DNA of 64,000 nt from Bactrocera neohumeralis (GCF_024586455.1 NC_065921.1:72683865-72747864), one strand, 5' to 3'; counted from the stretch's first letter, positions 35,285 to 47,689 are shown. Numbers and translations are program-made. Notes: generated by a model not told the origin, from the sequence alone.

Positions 35285-36320
35285 AGAATAAACACAAAAA
35301 CTTCTAATTTAATGGGGAATGTTTATTACAAATCAAATGAACATGCTTTGGCATTAATTTTTTGAAGATTATCTCTTTCAAATGTTGGTCGTGGCTACTT
35401 CTCAGATGGTCCAACCGTTGAGTCCAATTTCCGATGACTTGTTCGAGCATTTCGTTTGGTAACTGGCGAATGACACGCGTGATGGTTTGCTCCAAAGCCT
35501 GAATCGAAGTGGAATTGTCCACATAGACTTTAAACTTTACATATCCCCACTGGAGAAAGTCTAATGGTGTGATATCACCCGATCTTGGGGCCCAAAACGT
35601 CATCTGCTCAAAGAAGTGTTCTCTCAATAAATCCACTGATTGATGCGATGTGTGGGAAGCGACGCTGTCTTGTTAAAACCAAATGTCGCCGAGATAACGA
35701 GCTGCAATTTCAGGCATTAAATAGTCGGTTATTATGGCGCGATAACGGTCACCTTTGGTGGTTACGTTCTCATCGACATCATTTATGAAAAATTATGGAC
35801 CGATGTTTCTACCGGCTCACAAACCTCACCAAACCTTTTTTTTTCCTTGATGAAAAGGAAACTCTTGAATCTCTTCAGGTTGCTGTTCTACCCAAATGCG
35901 GTAATTGAGCCAGAAATGAGTCAAAAACGAGACTCAACTTTTCAAGGGCCGTAGAGCGAGGCAATGGCGCTTTGAACGGTCAAGCGGCTTCAATTCTTGC
36001 ACGAGCTGTATTTTTCAATTAAAGATTTCGACATAAAATGGGTCACGTCAGTCCGAGTTGCTGCGAACCGCGCTGAATTGATTTGCCATGGCGAGCCATA
36101 CAATCTCAGCTACGGCTCCTATAATTTCTTTCTCCAATAATGAATGCTGGAAGTCACGATCGGTGTTGGCGTTGCGAATAGTACGCAAAGTAGGCCGATT
36201 ATGTTGACCGTACGTTGAGCGAAGCGTGGTGGCATTTTCTTTACAGAATTTAATGACAGCTTGACACGACCCACGCGTGATCTGTCAAAAAAATGCTTTT
36301 GAAAAAAGTAACTCTACTTG
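35285..36320 (-). mobile_element. IS630/Tc1-type element, longest copy of its family
   Basis: The 35290 end (CACAAAAACTTCTAATTTAAT) and the 36310 end (AGTAGAGTTACTTTTTTCAAA) match sister copies. About 1.03 kb, slightly short for an autonomous member. Confidence 0.8.
35304..36240 (-). pseudogene. IS630/Tc1-type transposase, frameshifted
   Basis: The C-terminal frame (35304-35636) is intact: DLLREHFFEQMTFWAPRSGDITPLDF contains the third acidic position, then WGYVKFKVYVDNSTSIQALE, VIRQLPNEMLEQVIGNWTQRLD and HLKEIIFK. Upstream, YRAIITDYLMPEIA and DSVASHTSHQS keep the region of the second catalytic Asp, and FINDVDE the middle. The N-terminal DNA-binding part is degraded (MPPRL-like start near 36230). 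Nonfunctional. Confidence 0.82.
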
Positions 36321-36734
36321 GATATCGCGTTATTTCGAAGCAGTTCGAATTCATATTAGTATGATAAGAAAAATGTTTATTCCTCAATCATAGCAGAAGA
36401 AAGTAACACTACAACTGGAACCTGGATGTAGGGAATGTAGACCTTAGGTATTCTTTAATAAGGTGAATTTAAACTAATATCAGGAAATTCCAAGAAAAAA
36501 GTTGTTTTGATGAGGTCGGACTAAGGGCGAAGGCTGTTAGACCAGTGTGTTTCGCAGCTCATGCAAAGAGTTGGATAGCGACGTGCCGTGACAATAAAGC
36601 AATTTTCGATAATTAATATTTGTGTTTGTTTTTTTATTCCGAAATATGAAAAGCAACATACGTACGTCGGCAATTAAGGCAATAAACTCACATCGCATTA
36701 CGTCAGAGAATGCCCTTAGAAGCATGTAGGCAGT
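36321..36734. other. Unassigned sequence
   Basis: Nothing recognised. Confidence 0.25.
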
Positions 36735-37200
36735 AAATGCAGTAGCTACCCGAAATCAGCTGCATTTATACTGAATTCCAGGCCACAAAGGAGTTCCGGG
36801 AAACAGAATAACTGATAAGATTGCCAAAAGTGCCATCTGCCTAGCCAGCATAGGAAATGATATACAATGACATTTCGAAAAGAGCTGGCAGACGGATCAG
36901 GGTGAGATGGATATGCAGATCTGCCAAGATCCTCTGCAAAGCCTCGAAGAGCAGCACGCATGCTTTTTTGTCACATGGCCTTAAAAAGACCGCAGGACGG
37001 TCGCTGGCCTAATGACAGGTTACAACTAACTTTCATCACATGCGAAACGGTTGGGCATAAGAAACGACGATACATGCAGAAAGTCCAAGGAAGTAGACAT
37101 AAGGGCGATGCTGGAAGAACACCCATGCTTCCCTTCGGCTTTATCCAGAATTTGGCTTAAATATTTAGGAGCTCAACAGTTCAAGGGACTCGATGTATAA
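36735..37200 (+). mobile_element. LINE RNase H C-terminal fragment
   Basis: Plus strand, shifting frames: PGHKGVPGNRITDKIAKSA (C-terminal RNase H motif), then EKSWQTDQG and RTVAGLMTG, HAKRLGIRNDDTCRK, and the terminal FPSALSRIWLKYLGA block. This is the RNase H and downstream region of an I/R1/LOA-like element. Confidence 0.75.
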
Positions 37201-37829
37201 CCCAACCCATAACGAGCAATTTATTTAGTTCGAATAAGTAGTTAACTGTAATTAAGCATAGGATTCCACGCTCATTTCAACAAATTTATTGCTAAATTAT
37301 CTGAAAAGTTGAAAGTTTGGTTGAGATTTTTAATTTTTTCTTGCGTTTAATCAGCAATATTTTCAGTGAAATGCCTTTCACATCAGTTTGACCTCCACTT
37401 AATGCCTGCCAATTGCAGCAAACTTTAAGTTGTATACTTTTAGACACTTCAACACACTCAATAGCAGCTTCCACTTCCATGCAAACACTTGACCATCGAA
37501 CCGAAAGAGTGCTTGCACTTTGAAAAGCAGTAAGTTCAAGTGAAGTGCTAAAGAACTGCGGCAAAATGAAGTTTCAATGATTTTGAAGTTTTTGAGCGGC
37601 TCACACGAGATTTTAAAGGCTGAAAGTCCTGCGAACACACTCAAGATTTATATAGAAAAATATAAATAAATTTGTAATATATTTTCTTATATATCTATAT
37701 ATATGCTGAGCTATATGTATGCGCATTAGGGTGCTTCGAAAAATATTTACAAATTTAAAATTTAAAACTATATTGAGTAATAAGCTATGGGAAAATTTCG
37801 AGAGGATATATTTTCAAATAAAAAAGTTC
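37201..37829. other. Unassigned sequence
   Basis: Contains CATTAGGGTG at 37727-37736, whose inverse CACCCTAATG is at 38915. No gene recognised. Confidence 0.35.
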
Positions 37830-38900
37830 CCACACAAGAACCTGATTTTGATCGATCACCTCGTTTAGTATCGAACGGCTCGGATAGGTCTTTCCCGATC
37901 CCGACGGAGGTTTTGGTATTGCTCAACGTCGGTTTAGACAGACATATTAGTTTTGCGAGAATACCAAGTTCAGACATAGCGGCTCAAAGGCAGCTAAACG
38001 AAGACAAATAGACGAAGAGGTGTCGTGTGTCGATCCTTTTTTCACGGGTCTTTTCAAAGATTTGGCGCATGGTGAAAATCTGGTCGATTGTAGATTTTCC
38101 AGGTCTAAAGCCACACTGATAAGATCCAATCAGTTTGTTGACGGTGGGCTTTAACCTTTCACACAATGCGCCCAATAGAACCTTATATGCGATATTGAGG
38201 AGGCTTATTCCACGGTAGTTGGTGCAGATTGTGGGGTCTCCCTTTTTGTGGATCGGCCAGAGCACTTTTAAATTCCAATCGTTGGATAAGCTTTCGTCCA
38301 ATCATATTCTACAAAGACGCTAATACATTATCTTTATCAGTTCTTCGCCGTTGTATTTGAATGGCTCGGCCGACAATCCATTGGCCCCGCTGCTTTGTTG
38401 TTCTTCAGACGGGTAATTGCTATTTGAACTTCTTCATGGTCGGGCAATGGCACGTCCGCCACATCGTCATCGATTGGGGAATCGGGTTCTCCATCTCTTG
38501 GTGTTTTGATCTCACTGCCATTCAGCAGGCTAGAGAAGTGTTCCTTCCATAGTTTTAGTAAGCTCTGAGCATGGGTTACCATATCACCTCTGGGGGTTCT
38601 TCAAGAGTATGCTCCGGTCTTGAAACCTTCTGTTAGTCGCCATATCTTTACGTAGAGTTTTCGAGCATTACCCCTTGTCAGTCAGCTTGTCAAGCTCTTC
38701 GTACTCACACAATTCGGCCGCTCACTTTTTTGTCTGCAAATGCGTCTCGCTTTCCTCTTCAACCCTCGATTTTATCTCATTCCGCACGTGTTGTGGTCGT
38801 TTGTAACGTTGCGAGGTAGGCAGCCTGTTTTCTCTCCACTCCTCATCGTACCAGCTATTCTTTTGCCTTTTCCAAAAACCAATGGTTTCGTTTGCAGCTG
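37830..38900 (-). mobile_element. RTE-like LINE, reverse transcriptase palm and upstream region
   Basis: Minus strand: RPQHVRNEIKSRVEEE, GTLLSPAEW-like, LPDHEEVQIAITRLKNNKAAGP (RT start), then WNLKVLWPIHKKGDPTICTN, YRGISLLNIAYKVL and YQCGFRPGKSTIDQIF (RT motifs 1-3) and DTRHLFV before the catalytic FxAxD box. It then breaks off, so the YADD box and 3' end are missing. Two frame breaks are seen near 38310. Confidence 0.85.
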
Positions 38901-40799
38901 CTTTTTTTAATCACCCTAATGTACTGATATATAGTGGCTCCTCTTCTATTGAGTATATTGCTGATATTTATTCACTCTAGGCTATCAAGCAACTCTTCCG
39001 CCGTTAAACATTCGTTCATTAAAATAGTCTCTCCTTGAAATTGGCAACAAAGCAAGCGTAGTGAGTAGTGATTTTCAAGCGAAATTGGGTAGCATGAGCG
39101 CTTTCCTGCTCCCTCAGCGGTGTCTGCAAGCTACTCATGCAGCCTCGCTTCCGGTTTGATTGTCGGCCTTCGCGCTATACTCGCCTACACTGAGGCGAAG
39201 CAATTTTCTTAAGAATATATTTTTACTTCCTGTGCCGCGCCACCGCTGCTGTGCCACTGGTCTGCTGCTGAGCCACTGTTCTACTGCTTGGCCTCTATAC
39301 TGTTGCTCTTACTAGCGACGCGGTAGCAATCAAGGCTCACTCGAAGTACGAATACAAAGAAAGCGGAAGCACAAAATGAAAACTTACTTGCAAAAACAAC
39401 AACTACTATATACGAGTATGTTTGTATATATGCGCTGCCTCGGCTTCCAAGGAAGAAGCGCAAAATTTATTATCAGCAACAACAAAGTTTGCACATATAC
39501 ATATATATATACATATGTGTATGTGTAAGTGTATATATTCACATGTGTCTGTATGTGTGTGCACAGCAGCGCTTATGGCTGCTAATGCATACTTCCGTTG
39601 TTGCGGTCGCTTTGTGCTGCCAGTTGGCGCGAGTTCAAGGAGCGTAAAATTTCTCAGCTGCATGCCGCACTCGCTGCCTTCTAACAAATCGTAAATTGCC
39701 ATTTTTAAATTTTATTAAAAAGTTTTGTGTTAAAAATATTTTTGCATATTTTTACGCGTGTGTGTGTGTCGTTTATTGTCGAGTACGACAATTTTATGGC
39801 ACGCCAAATGTCATGTCATTGTTGAACTTATCACTTTGCGTAGCGCCACTTGGTTCGGCGGCAAAATATCAAGTCGAGCACGGCTGTTTGCGAACCCCGC
39901 CCACTCTACGGACACTCCTCTTAACTGTAATTATATATTTTTATTGAAAATAACACGCATACTTTCGCTCACTTTGCCGTCATTTTTTATTCAACCTACT
40001 TGAAACTCACGCGACCGCTCGTTAGAAGCCAGGCGCTTACCTCTGTAGTGTTTGCCTGCTTTAAGGCGTTTAGCCTATAATAAATCATGTTGCTTTAATT
40101 ACATTATAGAGCTTAGATAAGTGTATACAAGTAATTGCAGACGTGTACAAATTCGGGCACTTTAAAAAATTAAAATTTACCACCGTTATCGGTCAGGTCC
40201 TATGGCTGGAATACGAGGTGAGAGTCTGCTGTTTACACAGCAGAAAGCAAAAGTTTTTCTTTTCAACTGTTCGATGGATCTACCTTCGGTCGGCTGAAGT
40301 CGTAAGGAACAAGTTCAGCATTACACTTGCAAAGTCGCTGTAGTATGAGGGAAGTGTTGAGATAGTACCACAACTTTTTCTGCAAAACGGCTTCAACAAC
40401 AGGCACTCAATATATACTATACATATATAGCTTTATTGTGCCCTATTGTGTGAGGGATCGGTTAAAGCCCAACTAATAAAAAACTGAGTACGCTGAGTTC
40501 ACCACGTCATAGGTAAACTTTACAGCTTAGTTGGAGGTTATGACTGTACCTGAAGTGTGTACTTGATGAGCGCCAGCTAAATTCCAGAAATCAAGTAATA
40601 AACTCCGACTTCTTCCCATCCTGCTGTTGCTGCTGAGTCCAAAGTATATAGGCCAGGAAACTGCTTTTGAATAGAGGAATATCGATTTTGTATGTTTTAT
40701 TGCTTTGATATCAGCTTTGCTTTGTGAAACGCCGACGGCAGTTAAGGCAGTTAACAGAGTGAAACAAGAAAAATATGCTATAGTTAACGTTAACAATTC
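38901..40799. other. Unassigned, with TATATG microsatellite
   Basis: Overlapping open frames at 39406-39702 on both strands span a simple CATATA/GTGTATG repeat and a small GC-richer patch. I see no protein family. Confidence 0.3.
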
Positions 40800-41477
40800 G
40801 GTTACATTGTTGCCTTAAAAATAATATATCACAGTGCATATATCTTGTCAAATGTGAAAGTTTTCCATACAGGCATTTGATTCCGATCATTCAGTTTGTA
40901 TGGCAGCTATACGCTGTAGTTAACCGATTTGAACAATTTCTTCGGAGATTACATTGTTGCCTTAGGAAATAATATATACCAAATTTCGTGAATATATCTT
41001 GTCAAATGTGAAAGTTTTCCATACAAGCATTTGATTCCGATCGTTCAGTTTTTATGGCAGCTATATGCTATAGTTAACCGATCTGAACAATTTCTTCGGA
41101 GATTACATTGTTGCCTTAGAAAATAATATATACCAAATTTCGTGAATATATCTTGTCAAATGTGAAAGTTTTCCATACAAGCATTTGATTCCGATCGTTC
41201 AGTTTGTATGGCAGCTATACGCTATAGTCAGCCGATATCGGCCGTTCCGGCAAATGAGTAGCTTCTTGAAGAGAAAATGACGTTTGCAAAATTTCAAAAC
41301 GATATCTTAAAAACTGAGGGACTAGTTCATATATATACAGACAGACAGACGGACATGGCTAAATCGACTCAGCTCGACATACTGATCATTTATATATATA
41401 CTTTATAGGGTCTCCGACGATTCCTTCTGGGTGTTACAAACTTCGTGACAAACTTAATATACCCTGTTCAGGGTATA
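40800..41477 (-). repeat. ~160-bp dispersed repeat, about three units plus palindromic end
   Basis: Minus orientation. Units contain CAAATTTCGTGAATATATC, AAAGTTTTCCATACA and TTCCGATCGTTCAGTTT. The end carries GACAGACAGACGGACATGGC, TAAATCGACTCAGCTCGACA, the CTATAGGG... (TTATAGGGTCTCCGACGA) stretch and the near-palindrome at 41458-41477. This copy defines the family's terminus best. Confidence 0.9.
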
Positions 41478-41789
41478 AAAATGAGTCTCAGATTCCAATG
41501 CAGGACTTTGCGCTGTCTTAACTTTTAAAAGCGCCAACCAGAGCGACTTTTCTTTCATATCTGTTGTTACAAAATATCATATCAGATATTGATATTCAGC
41601 CTGCCGTTTGTTAGCTCACGGGTTTGGAGGTAAATCGAAGCCATCAAAACGATTATATTGTTATACTGCCAGTATGGTAGGCCTAAGTTATGTGTTTGGT
41701 CAGACAAAACTTTGTTGATTTTCAATTTTATTACTCAGAGCTCCAGTCAGTGTTTCATTTAACATTCTCTTTCCAGATAGACAGTGGTT
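41478..41789. other. Unassigned sequence
   Basis: Nothing recognised. Confidence 0.25.
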
Positions 41790-42050
41790 ATTGGCGAATC
41801 GACGAAGATCTCGAGTTGCTCCGAAAATCTAGAGTAACCCTTAAGCAACTTTATTCTCGATACTGTTGCAGTTTGAACTCCTACTTATCCGGAATCTACC
41901 TGACATAGCAAATACATGTCTCGTGTGTATGACTCTAATCACATATTTGTATGCCCACTAAACTCCACTCACCTAACACCCCTCTCCCTACATTCCGACG
42001 TCTTCGAAACAGCACGTTTCCTGGTCTTATCGTTAGATGATTTCCATGGT
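41790..42050 (+). mobile_element. LINE ORF2 extreme 3' end
   Basis: Plus strand: EDLELLRKSRVTLKQL, then the cysteine/histidine-containing DSNHIFVCPLNSTHLTPLSL and ARFLVLSLDD. The same ending is found in minus orientation at 61766-62000, so this is the tail of an I/R1/LOA or Jockey type element. Confidence 0.75.
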
Positions 42051-42239
42051 AACCAACACAAACTTTATCAACCAAGAGAGACTATACGTGAGGGAAGAAA
42101 CATGTGGGAAGAAAACTCCCCACTCCTTCCAGTAAGAAATTATGAATCCGCTACTGTCTCAACCCCTCTTAAACATATTTAATAACATACCCGCTTAAAA
42201 GGTTGGTCAAGAATAAAGCATTGACTTTTAATTTCCTTC
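42051..42239. other. Flank between two LINE fragments
   Basis: Probably 3' UTR remnant of the LINE to its left. Not resolved. Confidence 0.25.
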
Positions 42240-43300
42240 TCAATTTTCTGTTTCTTCTTCTTTTTTACTGGCGTAGACACCGCTTACGCCGTTATAGCTG
42301 AGTGAACAATAGCGCGCCAGTTGTCCTTTCTTTTCACTATCTAGCCAGGTCTCCACCTGGTCTTTCCAACAGAGTAGATGTCATCATCATCGTCGAGAGA
42401 AGAATTTACTTTGCAATTGACAAAACTTATTCTGCGTTGCATTTCAAGGCTGATATTGTTGTTGACATTGATGCTGGTTTTCTGACTTCAATGTAATGAC
42501 TGTCAACAGTGACCTCCGAGCTAAGTCGAGAATGCGACGAGTGTTTGTTTGATGACAGGAGATATATCTTCTGGTACTCGTTCATAACCAAACCCATACG
42601 CCTCGCTTCCTTATCCGGTCTGGAGTAAGCAGAACTAACGGCGAGATTGTTGAGCCTAATGATATCAATATAATCGGAGTACGTCAGCAGCTGTACTCTT
42701 CTAGAAGGTTATACTTTCTCTATTTAGCTCTGCTGCTCGCAATATTTTCTCCAGCAATAGGTTGAAGAAGTCGCACGATAAAGAGACGCTTTGCCTGGCA
42801 TCTCGTTTGGTATCTAACGGCTCGGGGAGGTCCTCAACGTCAGTTTACACAACCATATTAGTTTTGCGGAGAAACCAAATTCAGACGTAGTGGATTAGAA
42901 ACAGTTAATACGACGAAGAGGTTGTGTGTGTCGATCGTTTTTTTCAAGCTGTGGCGCTTGATGAATATCTGGTCAGTTGCTCATTTTCCATACCTAAGGC
43001 CACACTGATAAGATCCAATCAGTGAGCTTTAATCTTTCACCCAGAACGCTCGATAGAACCGATGTTAAGAAGGCTTATCCTACGGTAGTTGGCGCAGATT
43101 CTGGGGTCTCCATTTTTTATGGATCGGACAGAGCATACTTAAATTCCAATCGTCGGGAATGCTCTCGCCCGACCATATCTTTTGCAATCTTCTGTTAGTC
43201 ACCGCATCTTTTCATAGAATTTTCGAGCATTACCCCTGTTGGCCAGTTTGACAAGCTCTTCGTACTTGAACAAAAATTTGAATGCTATACCCCAAATGCT
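42240..43300 (-). mobile_element. RTE-like LINE, RT to 3' tail, 5' truncated
   Basis: The minus strand aligns from 43290 with the RT region of the 38 kb copy (NWNLSMLC-like, GDPRICANYRRISLLNI-like). It continues into YIDDIDIIRLNNLAVS, where YADD reads YIDD, and ARRMGLVMNEYQKIYLL. It ends at the shared 3' tail (TACGCCAGTAAAAAAGAAG, 42250-42275). Many stops. Confidence 0.8.
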
Positions 43301-44699
43301 CTGGATTTATGAGGAACTCAAGATGAAACAGAATGTTGTCGAGCCTCTAAACTTTCAATCCAATCGTTCAAATCTGAATTCACCACTTTAATTGTGCTTC
43401 GGCTATGAAAAAAAGAACTTTTTCAAGTATTGCAAATAAAATAGAACGAGCAAGATGAAAAAGGTAAGAAGCAGTAATTTACGAGCTTACGGAGCGAAAG
43501 TTTCGCTGCAACTACTAAGTAGGCAATGTGTTTAATGCACTCAAGAGAGCTAAGCCGGGTAATGTTGAAAATTCAGCGTTGCAATAAGTTCCACTTTTGT
43601 TAAAGAGAGAAAATGTAAGCCAGCTGGCCAACTGCGGGTTATGCGAACACAAACAATGCTTTCAATGTTCCACGGAGAAGTGCGGAGTGTGGGGTAAAAA
43701 CTATATGAAAAGTGCTTCTGAAGTGAAATAAGTTACCGCTGAGCATTTAAGCTCTGCGGGTGAACAGCAAATATAAGGCACAGCGGGGCGAGAGCAAAGC
43801 AGACGACCGACTGCGATGCAAAAGTATCTTCGAGGCGGTGAAATAAAGAATTGAAGTAGGATAATAAAGTTGTCATTGTATTACCGACAAGCGCTTAATG
43901 CGAAAGAAAAAAAATCAATTAAAGTGAACGAAGAGCAAGCGAGTTGCGGTAGAAACCAATACGAAATGCCACGGATGCGCAAAAACTTTTCAGTTTTGTT
44001 TAGTAAGAAGGCACATTCAAAAGATAATGAAAAGAATTTCTTAAGCGCAATACGGAAAAGGCTTCACAAAAGTAAATAAGCAAAGTATGCAAATGCGAAT
44101 TTATGGCAAAAAAATGCAAAAGCTACGAATTGAAGTAAGTTAAATTGGAGCAAAGTATGTGAGAAAGAGTGGGTGATGCTTGCAAACCTAATCAGCGGGC
44201 AAGTTGCAAAAATAACGCCTAAAAATTTGCTTATTGCAAACGATCTATAAAAATACGCCGAAGCATGGCTTTCGTCACACACTTTATTTGGTATTTTCGC
44301 GACAGTTTGCCTGCAGAAAATACTTTTTTATGCCCCAAATGGGTTTTGGTTGCTCACAAATTCGAACGTCTATGATAATGAGTATATTTACGGGTCATTT
44401 GCGCGGTAGGCGTTCCAGCAAGCGCGCAAGTTTTTGAATTCTATCCGTGGGTGGTATGCTAGGCATAGCGAATATTCCTGGCAGCGCTTAGTTTCTAAAT
44501 TTCTTACTTACTAACTTACAGAGAAAAATCAAAACCAAAATTTTTTAAATGCTTGTTTAAGCTTTTTGGTTATTCTTAGGGTGACACTATATTTTTGCAC
44601 TAAAATTAATTTTCGGTTATGGCATATGCTTTGAAATTTTTTATAAAAGTAACTTTTACTCAGCATTTCCTTAAATAACTCAAATATTGCGAAAATATG
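43301..44699. other. Unassigned intergenic sequence
   Basis: Only frames of about 70 codons, rich in Lys, without recognisable domains. Confidence 0.3.
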
Positions 44700-44714
44700 C
44701 AAAAAATAGTAAAA

Positions 44715-45850
44715 CATTGCCTACATTCGGGCGTATTTTAGCAAGGATACACACCTAAAAACCAAAAATAAACCTTAAATGCAGAACAACGTATCATCAA
44801 AAAAATTGAAATTGAGTTTTTTATTCCTTACGATTCACTACATCATGTTACATATACGAAGCATAAAATTTTCAGCTTCTGCTGACAGATATAGCCAGTG
44901 CATAAACATTTTATAAAACTCAAATTTTGTTTCAATATGACTGGTTTTTATATAATGTTTTTGCTTTCCCGGTAAACTGTTGAAAAGTGTTGTTGCGTTA
45001 TTTTGCATTTTAGGTGACGATATGCAAGTATATATATATATAGAGAGAGAATCGAAAAATTTTGCCTACATTCAGGCATAGTTAAGCAAAGTCACACACC
45101 TTTTAGCTATATAGGCAAATATTAGAATAAAAACAATAACATAAAAGTTATATAAAGCAATAATAACGGCTTGAAGTGAGCGCTGCTTTCAAAATTTTAA
45201 TTTATTAATGGAAGAAGTTGAGTTTATGTTTCATAATTCTTGAATCTTACACCATTTTCTAATATTGAACTGTGAAGGTTTACTACTGCCTTTTTTCTTG
45301 TTGCCTTGTTGCTACTAACTACCAACTTTTATTGCCACCACAGCTTGTTTTTGTGAAATTACTTTAATAAACGGCGTTTTATTTTGAAAAATTTTGGGAT
45401 GCGTTGATTCTGTGGCCGATCCCCAGCAGAACCTCTGAAAAGGTGTATCTGGCGGCCATATTTTTTTTTGCCTAAAATTATCTAAAATCCAAAAACAAAT
45501 TTATTACTATTATGTACTATGATGAATACAGGCAATGATTGAAAGACTAGACAAAACTTTGAGTATTAAGAAAGCGGCTTATTCTCAAAATAAAAAAAAT
45601 GGTTATTTGCGAAAAATTTACTTTACTCTGTGACAAAGAAATCGAAATTATTATATAAAATTTTATTTCTTCACTCATTCTACTTGTAGGACAAATGCAT
45701 CTAAAAAAAACTGTAAGTCGTTCAGCCCACCATTTTGGTGAAAATTACTTTTTTTAAGTCGCACACCGAAAAACTATATACATAAAGCAATGGAGAAACA
45801 TTGCCTACATTTAGGCGTCTTTTTTTTCAAAGTCGCGCACCCAACTAGTT
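44715..45850. repeat. Three dispersed copies of a ~40-bp dyad motif
   Basis: CATTGCCTACATTCGGGCGT at 44715, TTTGCCTACATTCAGGCATA at 45061 and CATTGCCTACATTTAGGCGT at 45799, each followed by an AGCAAGG/AAAGTC...CACACC stretch. The core GCCT-N6-AGGC is a dyad. Spacings are about 346 and 738 bp. Confidence 0.7.
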
Positions 45851-45929
45851 TAAAAGTAGACCGATAGGGACAGGAAACAACGCCATATTTATTCCTTCTT
45901 TTGACATTTCTCTTCAGTAAGGTTTGCCA

Positions 45930-46330
45930 TTTTATCATGGAAAGATATACGATCCAACGAGTCGAAATTATTAAAATTTACTACCGAAAATCGGAGTCAG
46001 TGTCAACTCTAACTCAACTTTAAGCGCTACGTCCAATTTATGGTGATCGTCAGATCAACAATTGAGCGTCTAGTGGAAAAATTTGAATCCGCAGGCACAG
46101 TACAAAATGTTCATGTTCCAGTGAGACAAAGAAGTGCCCGTAGTATTGAGAATATTGAATATTTTTGGTCCAAATTGGATGATGTGGAGTTGGACATATG
46201 TGGTGCCAACTTTGAATTGGAATTTATGGAATTTCTATAAAACAAACAGTCACTACAGATCGATTGCGTATATTGCTGTAACAAAACCAAAAAACTTACT
46301 TATGGAAAATAATGCCAAATCACACACCCT
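45930..46330 (+). mobile_element. IS630/Tc1-type deletion derivative
   Basis: Starts MERYTIQRVEIIKIYYRKSE and continues (frameshifted) to STIERLVEKFESAGTVQNV and VRQRSARSIEN, the N-terminal helix-turn-helix region of this family. It then jumps directly to a YFWSKLDD...DICGANF stretch that normally precedes the second catalytic Asp. About 150 residues are missing. Noncoding in practice. Confidence 0.75.
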
Positions 46331-47689
46331 AGTATTGTATTATACTATATATGTTCGTGTGCATATTTCCACCATTTCCGGCATGCTGGAGTAGTCCACA
46401 AAAATAATTTGCATATTTTTCGCCAACATTTTTAGTTCCACTTCGCTCTTACGAAAATGCAAAAATAATAATAATGGCATGGACAAATTCAAAATATACC
46501 GTTAAAAGCTGCCATAAAGGCCTTGTGCTAACATAAAAATAAAGCGCAGAAACTTTTTTTTTTATAAATTTCCAACCATTCGCTAAGTAAAATGGCCGTA
46601 AAGTCGTAGTTTGCAATTGCCCGAAATGCCAGGCGTGCATGCAGCGTGGCGTAGCGTGCGGAAGCGAACACACGCTGACCTCAATAATGGTGGAAAAATT
46701 TGCCGATCGCAATTTCCAGGCGGTCTCTAGACGCGCTAGCTGCACGGTTGCACCGTGTGTTTGCGCTGGGGCGTTGCATATGCATCGTAAATTCCACATG
46801 CAGCATGTGGCATGTCCTGTGGTTATGTGCGCCATGGCCGCTTCAGCGCTTTCGCAGTCCTCCTGCCTGTTTCAGAGCATTTAAAGTGAACTTTTGCGAA
46901 TGAAGCGAAATTGTAAATTATTTTAAAGTACTGGAGAGAGAGATAAGCATAAATTGTATTTTGTGGTCGTGCAGCGTGAATAATACATGAACACGTTTAT
47001 TGCTTCACGAACATGTGTTGAAAGTGAATTAAGAGTATATGTGCATATTTAAGACTTTACTGGCGCTTCATAAATAAAAATTACAGGTGTTTGAGCGCTT
47101 TCCTTGCAGTTTGAAATGAACATATTTTATAAGTTTCGTATAAAAATTTCAAGTCAATCAACTGAAACTTAATTTCACACACAAATAAATTAATTCCATA
47201 CGATTGTACATAAGCGCCACCACGGCGTATACGCAACTATTTGCGCTGTGTCCTTTTGAGCCAATTATAATGTATGCTGAATCAATTAGGGAAATTTCTG
47301 CAAATAACTTGAAAGTTCAGGGCGAAAGAAACTTTCTGCGAATTTATAAATTCAATGCTGATTGCCTGTAAGATGTTGCTTTGACACAGTTTACACGCAA
47401 GTAAAAGAGGGCAGAGATAGAGAGAGAGAGAGGTGAACTTAGTAATGCGCAAGTAGATTACTCTGAAGAGATGGCAATATACAATACCAAAATGAAAAAT
47501 ATTTTTGAAAAATGTAATTATAAATGCATTTCTTAATGAATAACTTCAAGCAGCATATACCACCAAAGAGTTTGGTCTCAATATTACTTTAAGTAGAAAA
47601 TAATTAGTTGACAGCGTTTTCATCTAGTATTGATATAATCAGATCTTGAATAATTTGAAATTGTACAATCTGGCCATCAACCATTGTTT
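46331..47689. other. Unassigned, with a GC-richer patch
   Basis: 46600-46880 is less AT-rich and open on both strands, but no domain is recognisable on either. A (GA)n tract lies at 47419-47433. Confidence 0.3.

Noticed and set aside
46449..46884. 128-codon minus-strand frame and overlapping plus-strand frames in a GC-richer patch
   Set aside because: Open on both strands because of base composition. No domain, splice signal or polyadenylation signal favours any of them.
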